DNA from: Micromonospora_H sonneratiae
GTDB lineage: Bacteria > Actinomycetota > Actinomycetes > Mycobacteriales > Micromonosporaceae
DNA: 64,000 bases
Assembly: GCF_042679305.1 (NCBI RefSeq)
Contig: NZ_JBHTMP010000023.1
Span: forward strand, 1 to 64,000
Direction of reading: 5' to 3'
The stretch's first letter is position 1; each line of letters begins with the position of its first letter. The notes below the pieces were generated by a model. The model was not told where the DNA came from. It saw nothing but the letters and a program-made list of their open reading frames with translations, and did not search any database. The position numbers were made by a program, and so were the translations under genes. Shown one piece after another: positions 50,501-58,007 of this stretch.

Positions 50501-53500
50501 GTCGGTGCGCTTGTTGCCCTCGGTGCTCGCCACGGGGGTCTTCACCTGCGCCGCGATGTCCACCGTGCCGCCGGCCGGAATGTCCTTCGGCAGTGCGGTG
50601 GCCACCTGGTTGCTGGCATCCGTCGCTGGGCTGCCGTCGGCCCGCTCCCACTGGTAGGACAACTCCCAGTCGGTCGCCTTCCAGTCGGTCCGGGTCGGGT
50701 TCGAAACGGTCACCGGGGCGCTGTAGGTGCTGGCCGGAGCCACCTGGGCCGGCGTGGCCGGTGCGTAGTACGTTGACTCGGCGATCGGCTCGATGTAGGT
50801 GACCACCAGCTTCGGGCGGAGTTGCGGCTCCGCTGCCTCGCTGGACAGGAAGATCGTCCGTTCCGCTGGCGTGGTCTCGTTGGCCAACTTCACCAGCAGG
50901 CCGTTGTTGCTGCTCGTGCCGGCCACCCAGCCCTGGACGGCGTCCTTGACGTACCAGATGCGCCAGGCCGGGTCGTCGGTGTTGCCGGTCACCGCGTCCG
51001 GCACGGCCGGGTCGAAGTCCCCACCCGCCGTGGTCCAGTTGTTGACGGCGTCGGCCTTCGACCACGAGGCGGTGGCCTCATCGAAGGACCGGTTGAGGGC
51101 GTGCACCTCGTAGGTGGCGTTGGCCGGCGTCGGGGTGCTCACCGACCACAGGTCGAACTCGGCGTCGAGAATCTGGGCGTTGGCCGGGATGGCCGACACC
51201 CCGGGGAAGCGGATCACCGCCCGGGTCGTGCCATAGGTACTGGAGTCGTTGGCCACCATCAGCCACGGGTTGCCGGCAAGCACGTCGTGCCCGGTGGTCG
51301 ACCGGGTCGACGACAGTGTGGTGTCCGCCGCGTCGCCCTGCAGGATCTGCACCACCCGTCCGGCGCGCGGCAGCCGTACGATCTGCGTCGGTGCCGGAAT
51401 CAGCGAGCCGTCAGCGGTCTTCACCGCCACCATGTAGTAGTAGACCTGGCCGAAGGGATCGGTGGAGTCCACCGGGGTTGGCACGGCGGTGGTGTCGGTG
51501 AACGTCGTTGCGGTCCTGGCCACGGGAGCGACCAGCGTGGCCGCCGACGGGGTGTACGTCTGCCACACCGACCGGTGCACCTGGTACTCCACGATGTCGC
51601 TGCCGGTGTAGCCGGACCACTTCAGCTCGGCACCGGTGGAGTAGATCTTCGTTGGCGGATCCAGGGACACCCCCGGCCGGCCATAGTTGATGATCAGCTT
51701 TGGGGTGTTCTCGTTTTCCCCGTTGTAGGCGTACTCAGCCGCTTCATAACGCGGACCGCCACGCCCCAGATTGGTCTCGTCCGCGGCCTTCAGCATGAAT
51801 CCGTAGTTCGGCGTCCCCGTCAACCACGACTGCACCAGGTTCGTCACCGGGTAGCTGTGCCAGACGCTCGACTCGTTGGCCTTCTTCACCGCGCCGGCCT
51901 TGGTCAGGCGCACCGCGTCGGCGTTCACCGCGACGGAGTCGGACACTCCGGTGTCGCCAAGAACGACGCGCCCGGTCGTACCGGCACTGAACGGGAACGT
52001 CCCCAGCGTCGCCCAGTGTGCTGGAAGCGGTCCCTGTTGGTTCACCGTCTTGGTGGCGCTGCCGCCGTTATGGTGCACCGTGTACGGGGCCGCCGTCGAC
52101 CGGTCCGACGCGGCCACGTAGTGGGCGTCCACGGTGTAGTTGCCGTCCTCGGGCAGGGTGGGTACCCAGGTGAACGTCTCACCCGCCACCGTGTTCTTGT
52201 TGAACCGGTAGGTGCCGTTGATGCCGTACTTGATGAGGTCGGTGTTGGTCGACACCGGCCAGTCCCCACTTACGCCGATCTTGCTGGTTTCGGAGTCGTC
52301 CACCGTGACCACGGTGGCCGCCCCGGTGCCCATGCTCGTGTTGATCGACGCCCAGGTGACCGACGACTCGCTCCACGGCGCCGTCACCTGACGCGCCTCC
52401 AGCGGCACGTCGTACTCGTTGGTCGTGTGCTCCTGGTCGAAGTACATCTGCAACGACGCCGAGTCGATCGTGGCGTTCGAGGGGACGCTCGACAGATCGA
52501 ACCTGACCAGACTGCGTGCCCGCGACGAAGTCGTCGTCCCGACCGACAACCGCCAGTTGCCGTCGTAGTTGCCGTTCGGGTCGTCTGAGGTGATCATCGC
52601 GTCCTCGGACTGGGACACCGTCGGCTGAATCTTGATCGTCGGGTCCACCGTCACCGGAAACACGCGAGCGGGATCGGCCAACCACTCCCGATCCGCTGCG
52701 ATCGTCACCGTCGTGACACCACCGATGGTGGCGAGTTTCTGGGTTACCTTGTCGCTCCATACCTTCCCGTACGGTGACCCGGCATCATCGCGGGAGTCGA
52801 ACATGAACGGCGCGGGCATGACCAGGAGCACTCGTCCGCTGTCTGGATCCCGGAACTCGATCGCCTGATCCTCGCGCTGCGACACACGCAGCCGGCCGGG
52901 ATCCAACCGGAACGTCACCGAGGCGGCGGCCGATGCCCGCTTCAGCGTGATCAGCTCTTTCAACGCCTGGCTGGTCACCTGATAGCTGACATCCGCCCCG
53001 TCCAGCAGATCCGGGTAGGTGATCGTGTCACCGTCGACCTGCGACTGCGCCGACCGGCTTGCGCCCGGTAGGCCCAGTACGACCCGCTCACCGCCCAACT
53101 CGAACCGCGCCAGATCGTCGCTGCGGCCGGCGAACCGACTGGTGAACGTGTTGCTGGTGTTGGCGTACGCACCCGCTCCGGCGGCTCGCACGCGGGTGTC
53201 AATGGGCTGGTATCGGCCCGCCGCATCGCGGTACAACCGCGCCTTCGTCGACACCTCCGCCTGCACCCGGCCGTCTGACATCTCAAAGACCCGGGTGGTT
53301 GCCGTACGACGGGCCACCACCTCCCGTACCCGCTTCGCCGGCTTGACCGTGCGGCCCGCCGGGGCCGTGCGCTCGACCGTCAGGCCCGGACTTACCCGCT
53401 CCTGTCGCGGTGTGGTCGATCCGCCGCCGACCAGGGCACGAGCCGCATCTCCCAGCCGGGACAGCAATCCGGAATCCTGATCAGCAGCGGCCTTTTCCCC

Positions 53501-53608
53501 CGCCAGCCGATCGGGCCCACCCGGCGGCAACGTCTCCACGCCGCCAACGCCGACCACCAGCGCCAACAGCAGTGCAACAACGAGTGCACCCCGCAACCTC
53601 TTCATCAC
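44549..53608 (-). CDS. Secreted RHS/YD-repeat polymorphic toxin with Hint domain and HNH-like nuclease tip
   Basis: 3019 residues. GTG at 53608 (or ATG at 53605) follows GGAGGGTGACG. A signal peptide (KRLRGALVVALLLALVVGVG) is followed by: DNRLRE-type domain about 320-430; golvesin-like domain about 445-575; Fn3-like domain about 640-740; second DNRLRE about 750-945; YD/RHS repeats about 1100-2550, interrupted by a second golvesin-like module about 2000-2125; RHS core box YDMGFRDYSPGLNRFLSRD near 2570; Hint/intein-like self-cleaving domain about 2740-2895 (RGCRGNSFVPSTLVVMADGS, ATDQHPFWLEDLKRWV, ISGIHTYYVVAGDEPILVHN); toxin tip about 2905-3019 (GRGAHGLRPRHLGDRIEIHH, LHWWYRSQEQGWGFYDPD). The IEIHH motif and downstream His fit HNH/endonuclease VII-type tips. 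GC falls toward the tip, as expected for exchangeable tips. SUKH immunity follows. Confidence 0.93.
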   Translation of the reverse strand: MMKRLRGALVVALLLALVVGVGGVETLPPGGPDRLAGEKAAADQDSGLLSRLGDAARALVGGGSTTPRQERVSPGLTVERTAPAGRTVKPAKRVREVVARRTATTRVFEMSDGRVQAEVSTKARLYRDAAGRYQPIDTRVRAAGAGAYANTSNTFTSRFAGRSDDLARFELGGERVVLGLPGASRSAQSQVDGDTITYPDLLDGADVSYQVTSQALKELITLKRASAAASVTFRLDPGRLRVSQREDQAIEFRDPDSGRVLLVMPAPFMFDSRDDAGSPYGKVWSDKVTQKLATIGGVTTVTIAADREWLADPARVFPVTVDPTIKIQPTVSQSEDAMITSDDPNGNYDGNWRLSVGTTTSSRARSLVRFDLSSVPSNATIDSASLQMYFDQEHTTNEYDVPLEARQVTAPWSESSVTWASINTSMGTGAATVVTVDDSETSKIGVSGDWPVSTNTDLIKYGINGTYRFNKNTVAGETFTWVPTLPEDGNYTVDAHYVAASDRSTAAPYTVHHNGGSATKTVNQQGPLPAHWATLGTFPFSAGTTGRVVLGDTGVSDSVAVNADAVRLTKAGAVKKANESSVWHSYPVTNLVQSWLTGTPNYGFMLKAADETNLGRGGPRYEAAEYAYNGENENTPKLIINYGRPGVSLDPPTKIYSTGAELKWSGYTGSDIVEYQVHRSVWQTYTPSAATLVAPVARTATTFTDTTAVPTPVDSTDPFGQVYYYMVAVKTADGSLIPAPTQIVRLPRAGRVVQILQGDAADTTLSSTRSTTGHDVLAGNPWLMVANDSSTYGTTRAVIRFPGVSAIPANAQILDAEFDLWSVSTPTPANATYEVHALNRSFDEATASWSKADAVNNWTTAGGDFDPAVPDAVTGNTDDPAWRIWYVKDAVQGWVAGTSSNNGLLVKLANETTPAERTIFLSSEAAEPQLRPKLVVTYIEPIAESTYYAPATPAQVAPASTYSAPVTVSNPTRTDWKATDWELSYQWERADGSPATDASNQVATALPKDIPAGGTVDIAAQVKTPVASTEGNKRTDYVLKWQLRNKATGKWLSETTPIAPLPQNVAVEEPTSDQLGLEKFYSYAGKNTGAGGTLMNNLYAGNTVWSYDAFSNPSRGLSTFVRLAYNSLDTSDTVAGYGWSLQASSMMRLGTPLDFHPNPNPTKVTLTDGDGTSHWFTWDAAAGRWKSPKGVHLYLQRLVECGNKTEESRAWLLTRPDRTQFFYDCDGYLSAVADNNGNELLFTYEERKSNNKPTKFLKYLTDPTGRQTLTIDYYGKGEDYDYIDDTTWTRQSATRLTNPHIIDHVRQITDVSGRKLTFTYTDKGLLGELIDGAGSDQPKVFKFAYDMTQGNKNVKLVRVTDPRGNATNLAYYSPPQDDPKFHWATKTYTDRLGHPSQFAYTDPDGPQGNTIHTTVTDAENHATTYQMDGYGRPTQTTNAKNQVTKLGWDDDHNVVRLEEPNGAVSTWSYDPKTGYPLESKDAEAVRNGTPGTVLTYQYQLDGYVADLTSKTSPEGRKSTFGYTLEGDLEWVVDPLGNTTTDPNDYRTSYTYDDWGQLLTATDANGNVTTNSSFDPNGYPRTITDALGKSTAFVYDVRGQVLKVTDALGKETTQTYDTFGRLLVSKVPKDQAAEKFITTPAPVYDPNDNVTESTAPNGAVSTAVYDPADQLTYTLAPVDQAGDPERKTSFTYDKVGNLLTTTEPKGNLTATAGDYVTTNTYDEVYQLTQVVNAAGHRISYEYDTVGNVVTVIDPRKNVTADTADYTTKYTYDWAYRLIRTTDALGKYTTTTYDRDGLVTASTDQLGYTTQVTLDARGNPTEVKVPHRDTAGVISYNTTRYEYDQVGNRTKVISPRGVATTDDPDDFTEVAVYDALNRIKETHTAYDRDHARYNAPDRTIYSYDDIGRLTTVSMPPSAGESVRNDTSYTYFDNGWTRSSTDPWDIVATYDYDQLGAQTARTLTSAGGSSNRTMTWTYYPDGKLKTRADDGVPVGRQVVLVDNSDFNNTTVTGTWAAAGTAAGRYGHNYATNAAGTGADKFTWQLNTPQAGTYEVFARYPQVTGAAADARYTVTHSGGSTVKTVDQTTNSGTWVSLGSYSFAEGNTHSISLSDQASGTVVADAVKLVRDNSNDTDNEKHDYAYQYDANGNLTTITDASPGTRVDTYTVTYTGLNQVQKVIEAKAGTTVNTTTFGYNENSAPKTREHGKQYATYEYDARDLLSKVTNGKSATDADPKVTTYTYTDRGERLREVKGNGNTVDYTYYLDGRLKTQVEKKPNGTLVSDHVIEYDANGNRSRDTSTKMNADNHAATLSSVTDYAYDPRNRISSVTITGTGAGTETYVHDANNNVIEQTIKGTTTSFNYDRNRLLTATAGGSTASYNYDPFGRLDTITSAGTVIERNVYDGFDHVIENRKDNGTSTSTTKYTFDPLDRTTTKTTDAGTAKEKTTVFNYLGLSTEVLDEEVAGTVTKSYQYSPWGQRLSQVKHNSDGTEEDAYFGYNPHTDVEQLTNAAGDTKATYGYSAYGSNDDAQFTGIDKPDTAEPTKEPYSAYRFNAKRWDQNSGNYDMGFRDYSPGLNRFLSRDTYNGALSDLDLGLNPWTSNRYAFAGGNPISGIENDGHNIFGDIVGGIVDGAKDFVGGVVDGVVGTYNHIVDGYSAAGDTIQAAASGDWDEAGDSAKKLGGTLVAGYTSPYTMVWSMATDIGSTWWTGVQAAAKGDLGTVARSGTKNLLNIGSVAAPTKIPALRGCRGNSFVPSTLVVMADGSRKAIEEIRVGDEVLATDPETGLTEARSVEALIVGEGQKDLVEVTVDTDGADGDKKGSVIATDQHPFWLEDLKRWVDAEDLKPGNWLRTSTGNLVQVIELKEWTQAARVHNLTISGIHTYYVVAGDEPILVHNCGKTPPGVSCNCFPATGAGPNVPPIRVEGAWTRGDIGRGAHGLRPRHLGDRIEIHHADQLPGSPIHELDQVVHRGPGSQLHPNIHNQGVTKAMRAEDTNLHWWYRSQEQGWGFYDPDLWFDNWPD

Positions 53609-53991
53609 CCGTCACCCTCCGCCAGGGAGCAGACACGACGGGTGGATCGTAGGGGGAATGATCTGTAGCGATCAATATCTTTGATCGTCGAAGTTTGATG
53701 GGGTAGTCCGGACTCGCTGTCGCTCGCGATCGTTGCCGCGGCCATGCCGGCGCGCTCCCGGTCCGCCGCTCCAGGTGTGAAACTGCAGGCCATGACGGGT
53801 CAGAGTTGGGCAATCGTCGACAGTCGACGTCATTCGTGCCCGAAGGTCGACAACTGGGCGGAGAATGCCTTCACTGACACAGTGATGATTGTCACTAACC
53901 TTCACTGGTGTGGGCGGGTCGGCGGGCGAGTCGGGTTCCCTTCGACAGCAGGCGTCACTGACGGCCGCACGGGTGTCCACGGCCGGTGTGG
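53609..53991. other. Intergenic region upstream of the RHS toxin gene
   Basis: 383 bases with no supported gene. It holds two short dyads, CGATCAA-N5-TTGATCG at 53669-53687 and TCACTG-ACA-CAGTGA at 53871-53885. The first lies 61 bases before the toxin start codon within the A/T-richest stretch, so the toxin promoter is probably there. Confidence 0.5.
53669..53687 (-). promoter_or_regulatory. Inverted repeat CGATCAA-N5-TTGATCG before the RHS toxin gene, candidate operator
   Basis: Perfect 7-base arms around TATCT, centred about 70 bases upstream of the toxin start. The surrounding sequence (ATCAATATCTTTGATC) is unusually A/T-rich for this DNA. The half-site TTGATC resembles the Crp/Fnr half-site TTGAT, but the 5-base centre is not standard for that family. 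The binder is unknown. Confidence 0.35.
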
Positions 53992-54477
53992 TCAGTGATG
54001 CACGATGCCCCAGGTACGCTCGACCGGGTCGACCAGAGCAGTCAGATGGACCGGAGGCGTCTGTTTCGCAGCCTGAATACAGACGGCTTTCCTGCATCGG
54101 TGCGTGACATCGAACGCCTCAGCTCCGGGCGGAACGATGCGCAGATCCAGCCGATAGACGATGTCATCGTCACCGTCCTCCTCAGCCGCGAGGATCTCGG
54201 CGCGTGCTCTGCCCCCGGAGGCTTCCAGTTTCTCGGTGGCCTCGACTGCCAGGCCTGCTGAGAACCACAGGCCGAGCCCGATCATCAACAGGGCCAAACC
54301 GGCCATGACCAGGATCAGCACCTGCCACCACGTATCGCTGTGGACGACGGAGATGCCGATCCCGATGACCGTGCTGCCGGTTATCAGGACGGCGAGGAAC
54401 CGCTCCCAACGAGCCGAACGTCGAGTAGTCAGATGCACCTGTGTCCAAGGGTCCGACCTGGACCCGGCTCGGATCAT
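53992..54477 (-). CDS. Small membrane protein of unknown function, coupled to the upstream gene
   Basis: 161 residues, no family named with certainty. The start is fixed by overlap: ATG (54477-54475) shares bases with the TGA of the preceding gene (ATGA). N-terminal cytosolic part ending HLTTRRSARWERFL, two membrane helices (AVLITGSTVIGIGISVV and VLILVMAGLALLMIGLGLWF), then a soluble beta-rich domain (ARAEILAAEEDGDDDIVYRL, VTHRCRKAVCIQAA, LVDPVERTWGIVHH). The layout resembles DUF3592-like proteins. It is translated with 54474-55136, so the two products probably act together. Confidence 0.75.
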   Translation of the reverse strand: MIRAGSRSDPWTQVHLTTRRSARWERFLAVLITGSTVIGIGISVVHSDTWWQVLILVMAGLALLMIGLGLWFSAGLAVEATEKLEASGGRARAEILAAEEDGDDDIVYRLDLRIVPPGAEAFDVTHRCRKAVCIQAAKQTPPVHLTALVDPVERTWGIVHH

Positions 54478-55136
54478 TTCTGCGTCCAGGCGGTAGCCAC
54501 GATCACCAGGTTCTGACTGGAGTCGACGGACACGATGGTGAAACGTACGAGACCATTGCTGGCTGTGGTCATGCAGTAGGTCGAGCCAGGCTCGATCGAC
54601 TGGGCCAGCATCCGTCTCGGCGCACCCTGTTGCAGGTTGGCGGCATCCGCGCACTCTGCGGCTGGCGGCTTACCCTCGACTCGCGCGAAGCTACGGTCGT
54701 ACTCCGGCACGATCAACCAGTACTCGTTTGCCCCGAGGCAGTTGCTGTAGACGAGGTCGTAGGAGCCGGTACTCGCTGCCGCTATTTTTCCGGTCTGCAC
54801 GGTTGGGCGGGACGAAACGAACGTCACCGCGTTGTCGAGACAGGTGCCGTCGGGCCGAGGCAGAGTCAGCTGTACGTCTTCGTACCGCACGAGGTACCCA
54901 TCCTGCGCCTGAGGCGGTGCCTGCCTGCTGGCATCGGTAGACGTACCGCTGGAACGGGAGCCGGCGGTAGCGGGTGGCGGTGATGTATCGCCGCCACCAC
55001 CCCCGGCCGCGAGGAGCGTGCCGACGACCCCGATCAGCGCACCGAGAATGGTGACCAGCCCGGACGTGAGCCAGAACTGGCGGTGCGAAAACGACTGCCC
55101 AGCACCCGGTGCCGCCTGTCCACGCTCATCTGCCAT
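54474..55136 (-). CDS. Membrane-anchored protein with extracytoplasmic domain, unknown function
   Basis: 220 residues from ATG at 55136 (MADERGQAAPGAGQS). One membrane helix near residues 27-47 (LVTILGALIGVVGTLLAAGG), then a Gly/Ser/Pro-rich linker and an outer domain of about 140 residues with four to five Cys (PDGTCLDNAV, SNCLGANEYWLIV, AAECADAAN, STYCMTTASN), likely disulfide-paired. Ends in IVSVDSSQNLVIVATAW, a beta-hairpin. No known domain recognised. It forms an ATGA overlap with the following membrane-protein gene. Confidence 0.75.
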   Translation of the reverse strand: MADERGQAAPGAGQSFSHRQFWLTSGLVTILGALIGVVGTLLAAGGGGGDTSPPPATAGSRSSGTSTDASRQAPPQAQDGYLVRYEDVQLTLPRPDGTCLDNAVTFVSSRPTVQTGKIAAASTGSYDLVYSNCLGANEYWLIVPEYDRSFARVEGKPPAAECADAANLQQGAPRRMLAQSIEPGSTYCMTTASNGLVRFTIVSVDSSQNLVIVATAWTQK

Positions 55137-55283
55137 GGTCGCCCCAGTCCGACGGCTGTACGGCGTTCCATGATAGTGACACTCATCGCTTGCCACTGCG
55201 TATCCCGTCGGCGTGGTGCGCTGATCCTGGTCGAGCCGGGAGTGCACCCTTACATCACGACCGATCGGCGGGCGGACGGGAGA

Positions 55284-55646
55284 TCAGTCGCCCGGTTGCA
55301 GCCAGTAGACGGAGACAGCGTGTAGTGGTTCCGGCCCGTCATTGCGTACCTGGTGCGGCACCCTGCTCTCAAATGCCGCAAGGTCCCCGGCTTGCAGCAC
55401 CGTTGTCTGGTCGGCCCAGGTCAGAGTGCCGACGCCGGACACGATGATCCATACCTCACGAGACCGGTGTACGTCGAGGTCGTTGGCCGTCCCTGGGGCG
55501 ACCGACCAGCGGGCGATCTCGAACGGGGCGGGCGACTCCGCCGGAAACGGCAGCAGTGCCCGGTGCACCGGACCGCCCTCGCTGAAGTCGTACCAGTGCT
55601 CAAACTCGACGGGACCGCTGGTAGTGGTCAGGTTCGTGCTCGACAT
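55284..55646 (-). CDS. Cupin-domain protein
   Basis: 120-residue single cupin barrel, ATG start. First motif VAPGTANDLDVHRSREVWII with a probable metal-ligand His and Glu, then GTLTWADQTTVLQAGDLAA and the second motif VPHQVRNDGPEPLHAVSVYW. All barrel strands are present. It stands alone on the minus strand, between the coupled membrane-protein pair and the CRISPR-like array, so context gives no hint of substrate. Confidence 0.8.
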   Translation of the reverse strand: MSSTNLTTTSGPVEFEHWYDFSEGGPVHRALLPFPAESPAPFEIARWSVAPGTANDLDVHRSREVWIIVSGVGTLTWADQTTVLQAGDLAAFESRVPHQVRNDGPEPLHAVSVYWLQPGD

Positions 55647-55810
55647 GTCGTCCAGGCTGACGCGTCAGGACTTGTACGTCTGGCGGCATTCGGACGTGAC
55701 GCATGTAGCGACCGTCGCCCGCTCCGCCGAAGGTAGGCTACTCCGGTAGCTGCTGTGCAGCGTTCGTTGATATCTGAAGAGAGATGCCCGATTTGCGATC
55801 GTGCTTCGGA

Positions 55811-55991
55811 CTGACATCGGCCGTTCGCGGCCGGTCTCCATTGCGACGTCGAGCTGCGCAGCCGGGCTGCCGCTGCTGGGATCTGACACCGGCACTTCGG
55901 TGCCGGTCTCCATTGCGACTCCAGGCCTACCAGTCCAATGAAGTCCGCGCTGTGCTGACACCGGTACTTCGGTGCCGGTCTCTATTGCGAC
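55811..55991 (+). CRISPR. CRISPR-like mini-array: three 37-bp repeats, two 35-bp spacers
   Basis: Repeats at 55811-55847, 55883-55919 and 55955-55991, exactly 72 bases apart. Spacers at 55848-55882 and 55920-55954 are unrelated to each other. All repeats end in ATTGCGAC. Each contains a hairpin with a TTCG loop: stems GGCAC/GTGCC in repeat 2, the wobble variant GGTAC/GTGCC in repeat 3, and the compensated GGCCG/CGGCC in repeat 1. No cas genes are within the window. Orientation is tentative. The rest of 55647-56010 has no gene. Confidence 0.75.
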
Positions 55992-56010
55992 CCGGACGGG
56001 CTTTGGCGAA

Positions 56011-56508
56011 TCAGTGTGGGTGATTTATTGCTCGACTCGTCTGACGAAAGTCGGTCAGCCGGTAAAATGCCTTTGTGGATAGCTGGTTCGAGCCGAACTG
56101 GCGGTAGAAGTGCTGAGCGTCCTCGTTTTCTAGGTCGGTTGTCCATTCCAGGCGGCTACAGTCGTTCTCGACTGCGACTTCCATTAAGGTCTTCATCAGA
56201 AGATTTCCAATGCCCTGTCGGCGGTGGAGCTTGCTTACGTATAGCTCCTTCAAATAGAGAGATCGGGTGACTCCGACGGCTGGCCAGAGAAAGGAGTAGG
56301 ATGCGAGGCCAACAACCTCGTTATTCTTCCTGGCTAGCATTAAGTGTATGCCGAGGTTTTCTTCGAAGAGATTCGTTTTGATGGCAGCTAGCCGGTCTTC
56401 GAGCGGTGAAAACGTGGTTGCGCCGTAGAATCGATCCATCTCTTCCAGAAGGATGGCGATGGATGGGATGTCGTCCGGCTCGGCCCTCGATGTGGTGAGC
56501 GGCGGCAC
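56011..56508 (-). CDS. GNAT-family N-acetyltransferase
   Basis: 165 residues, GTG start. Core fold: AEPDDIPSIAILLEEMDRFY, the middle strand LARKNNEVVGLASYSFLW, the acetyl-CoA motif A LYVSKLHRRQGIGNLLMKTL (RRxxGxG loop) and motif B ENDCSRLEWTTDLENEDAQH then FYRQFGS. The acceptor is unknown. It lies 2 bases downstream of the XRE-TPR gene on the same strand, so probably one operon. GC is lower than in flanking housekeeping genes, suggesting transfer together with its regulator. Confidence 0.88.
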   Translation of the reverse strand: MPPLTTSRAEPDDIPSIAILLEEMDRFYGATTFSPLEDRLAAIKTNLFEENLGIHLMLARKNNEVVGLASYSFLWPAVGVTRSLYLKELYVSKLHRRQGIGNLLMKTLMEVAVENDCSRLEWTTDLENEDAQHFYRQFGSNQLSTKAFYRLTDFRQTSRAINHPH

Positions 56509-56510
56509 GG

Positions 56511-58007
56511 CTATATCCTTTCTTGAGGAGAAGTCAGTGCCAGGGCATCGTGGAGATCTGTGGCTTGGCTGTGTTTTCGATAGGTAATTGGAAGTGTGTT
56601 ATATACGTCCCATGCTCGTTGGGTGATCAGGCCTGAACGCTGGGATTCGTTCAAGCTGTTCAGCTCGTTAAGTGTAATTGTTGAGGCGGCATCGTTGTGG
56701 CCCTGTAGTGCCAGGCAGATGGCTTGATCGAACTGTACAAGTGTCCGGTCGAGAAAATCGCTAGCTGGGTACAGTCTCAATGCCTCTTCTTGGGCCGGTA
56801 GCGCTGCAGAAATGATTTTCATATGGGTGTACGCGTTGCCTGCGTGGAAGTGCAGCTGGGCTTTGTTGTAACCAAAGGCGGAAGCAGTTTTCGTCTCCGC
56901 CGGTAGGTTTTCGAGGCTGCTTTCTGCTCGGTCCAGTGAGCGCTGCGCCTCCCGAGGATTGCCGAGTCTCGCCTCGGCTCTGGCTTGAAGCGCGGCAGCC
57001 AGTGGTACGCCTGCACACGGGGTGCTTCCAGCGATTGCCAGGGCCTCGCGTGCCGCAGTGCTGGCCGCATCAAAGTCGCCGCGATAGTAGTGCACGTAAG
57101 CTTCCTGTCCCCGGACCCACGAGCATATTGTGGGGTCTCCTACCTCATCGGCGGCGATTCGCGCTGTACGAATCCATTTTCGGGCATGTGCAGGATTGCC
57201 TATTTTGATCAGCGTCAAGAATATGAGGCCGGCCATCTGTGCTGCTATTCGAGTCAGGCGAAGTAGTGAGCTTGACGACGTCTTGTAAGTGAGCAACCTT
57301 TGGATTTCTTCGAAGTCTGTGGCCAAATCTACTAATTGCACGGAAGCGGGCCGATGTCGAGTGCTTTCGCCGTGGTGTAGGACCACCTGTTCCCAGTAGT
57401 CTAGGCAGCTTGTCGTCACTGCGTCGCCCGAGATTGCCTCAGTAACGCCTTGTCGGAGCATCTCAAGCTGGATGAGGAGTTGAGAAGGGCGATTATTTTG
57501 CGGTGAGAATGATTCAAGCCCGTTGGTTGCGTCACCACTGGTGGTCGACATTTTATCTATGATTGCATCATCTTGTATTCGATCTATCTGATCGTTGTTG
57601 TTGTCTCTGTTTCCTGGCAATTTGAACCACAAGTAGTGGACGGGAATATGCAGGAGTTGTGCCCAGTGGGTGAGGCGATCCAAGTGCACTATGGCTGGGC
57701 CGTTTTCGGCCCTGCTGAGTTGGGCCTGGGCTATCCCGAGCCAGCAGGCAACGGTTTCCTGAGGGAGCGGGTGTCGACCGTGGTAGGGGTGGTATCGGTA
57801 GGCGCGGATGACCTTCCCGAGATGGCGTTCGCTGAGTGCCTGCCGGATCGGCTCGTGCTCCCAGAAGTCCGCCGGCAGGGTGGGCGGGGAGGTGAGCCGA
57901 TCACGTTCAGCTGTCTGGCAGGCGCCGCAACGTCCACTGTGATTGTCGCGGGCCAAGCGTGCGCCGCAGCGAGGGCAGTTTGAGGGCGTCGCCAGCGACC
58001 TTGCCAT
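56511..58007 (-). CDS. XRE-type HTH regulator with zinc ribbon and TPR region
   Basis: About 498 residues from ATG at 58007; a longer frame to 58100 overlaps the palindrome and is less likely. N-terminal zinc ribbon NCPRCGARLARDN...CGAC (Cys11/14/27/30), then an XRE-like HTH (about 65-115: ETVACWLGIAQAQLSRAENG). The remainder (about 190-495) is a helical, TPR-like repeat region: GNPAHARKWIRTARIAADEV, YYRGDFDAASTAAREALAIA, GNPREAQRSLDRAESSLENL. This build occurs in actinobacterial sensor-regulators that bind peptides or proteins. It probably controls the GNAT gene behind it and perhaps the divergent globin operon. Confidence 0.85.
   Translation of the reverse strand: MARSLATPSNCPRCGARLARDNHSGRCGACQTAERDRLTSPPTLPADFWEHEPIRQALSERHLGKVIRAYRYHPYHGRHPLPQETVACWLGIAQAQLSRAENGPAIVHLDRLTHWAQLLHIPVHYLWFKLPGNRDNNNDQIDRIQDDAIIDKMSTTSGDATNGLESFSPQNNRPSQLLIQLEMLRQGVTEAISGDAVTTSCLDYWEQVVLHHGESTRHRPASVQLVDLATDFEEIQRLLTYKTSSSSLLRLTRIAAQMAGLIFLTLIKIGNPAHARKWIRTARIAADEVGDPTICSWVRGQEAYVHYYRGDFDAASTAAREALAIAGSTPCAGVPLAAALQARAEARLGNPREAQRSLDRAESSLENLPAETKTASAFGYNKAQLHFHAGNAYTHMKIISAALPAQEEALRLYPASDFLDRTLVQFDQAICLALQGHNDAASTITLNELNSLNESQRSGLITQRAWDVYNTLPITYRKHSQATDLHDALALTSPQERI

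Noticed and set aside
55811..55991. Reading the three palindromic repeats as a REP-type element or tandem terminators
   Set aside because: Exact 72-base period with unrelated 35-base inserts and a common ATTGCGAC end fits CRISPR better, although no cas genes are seen.
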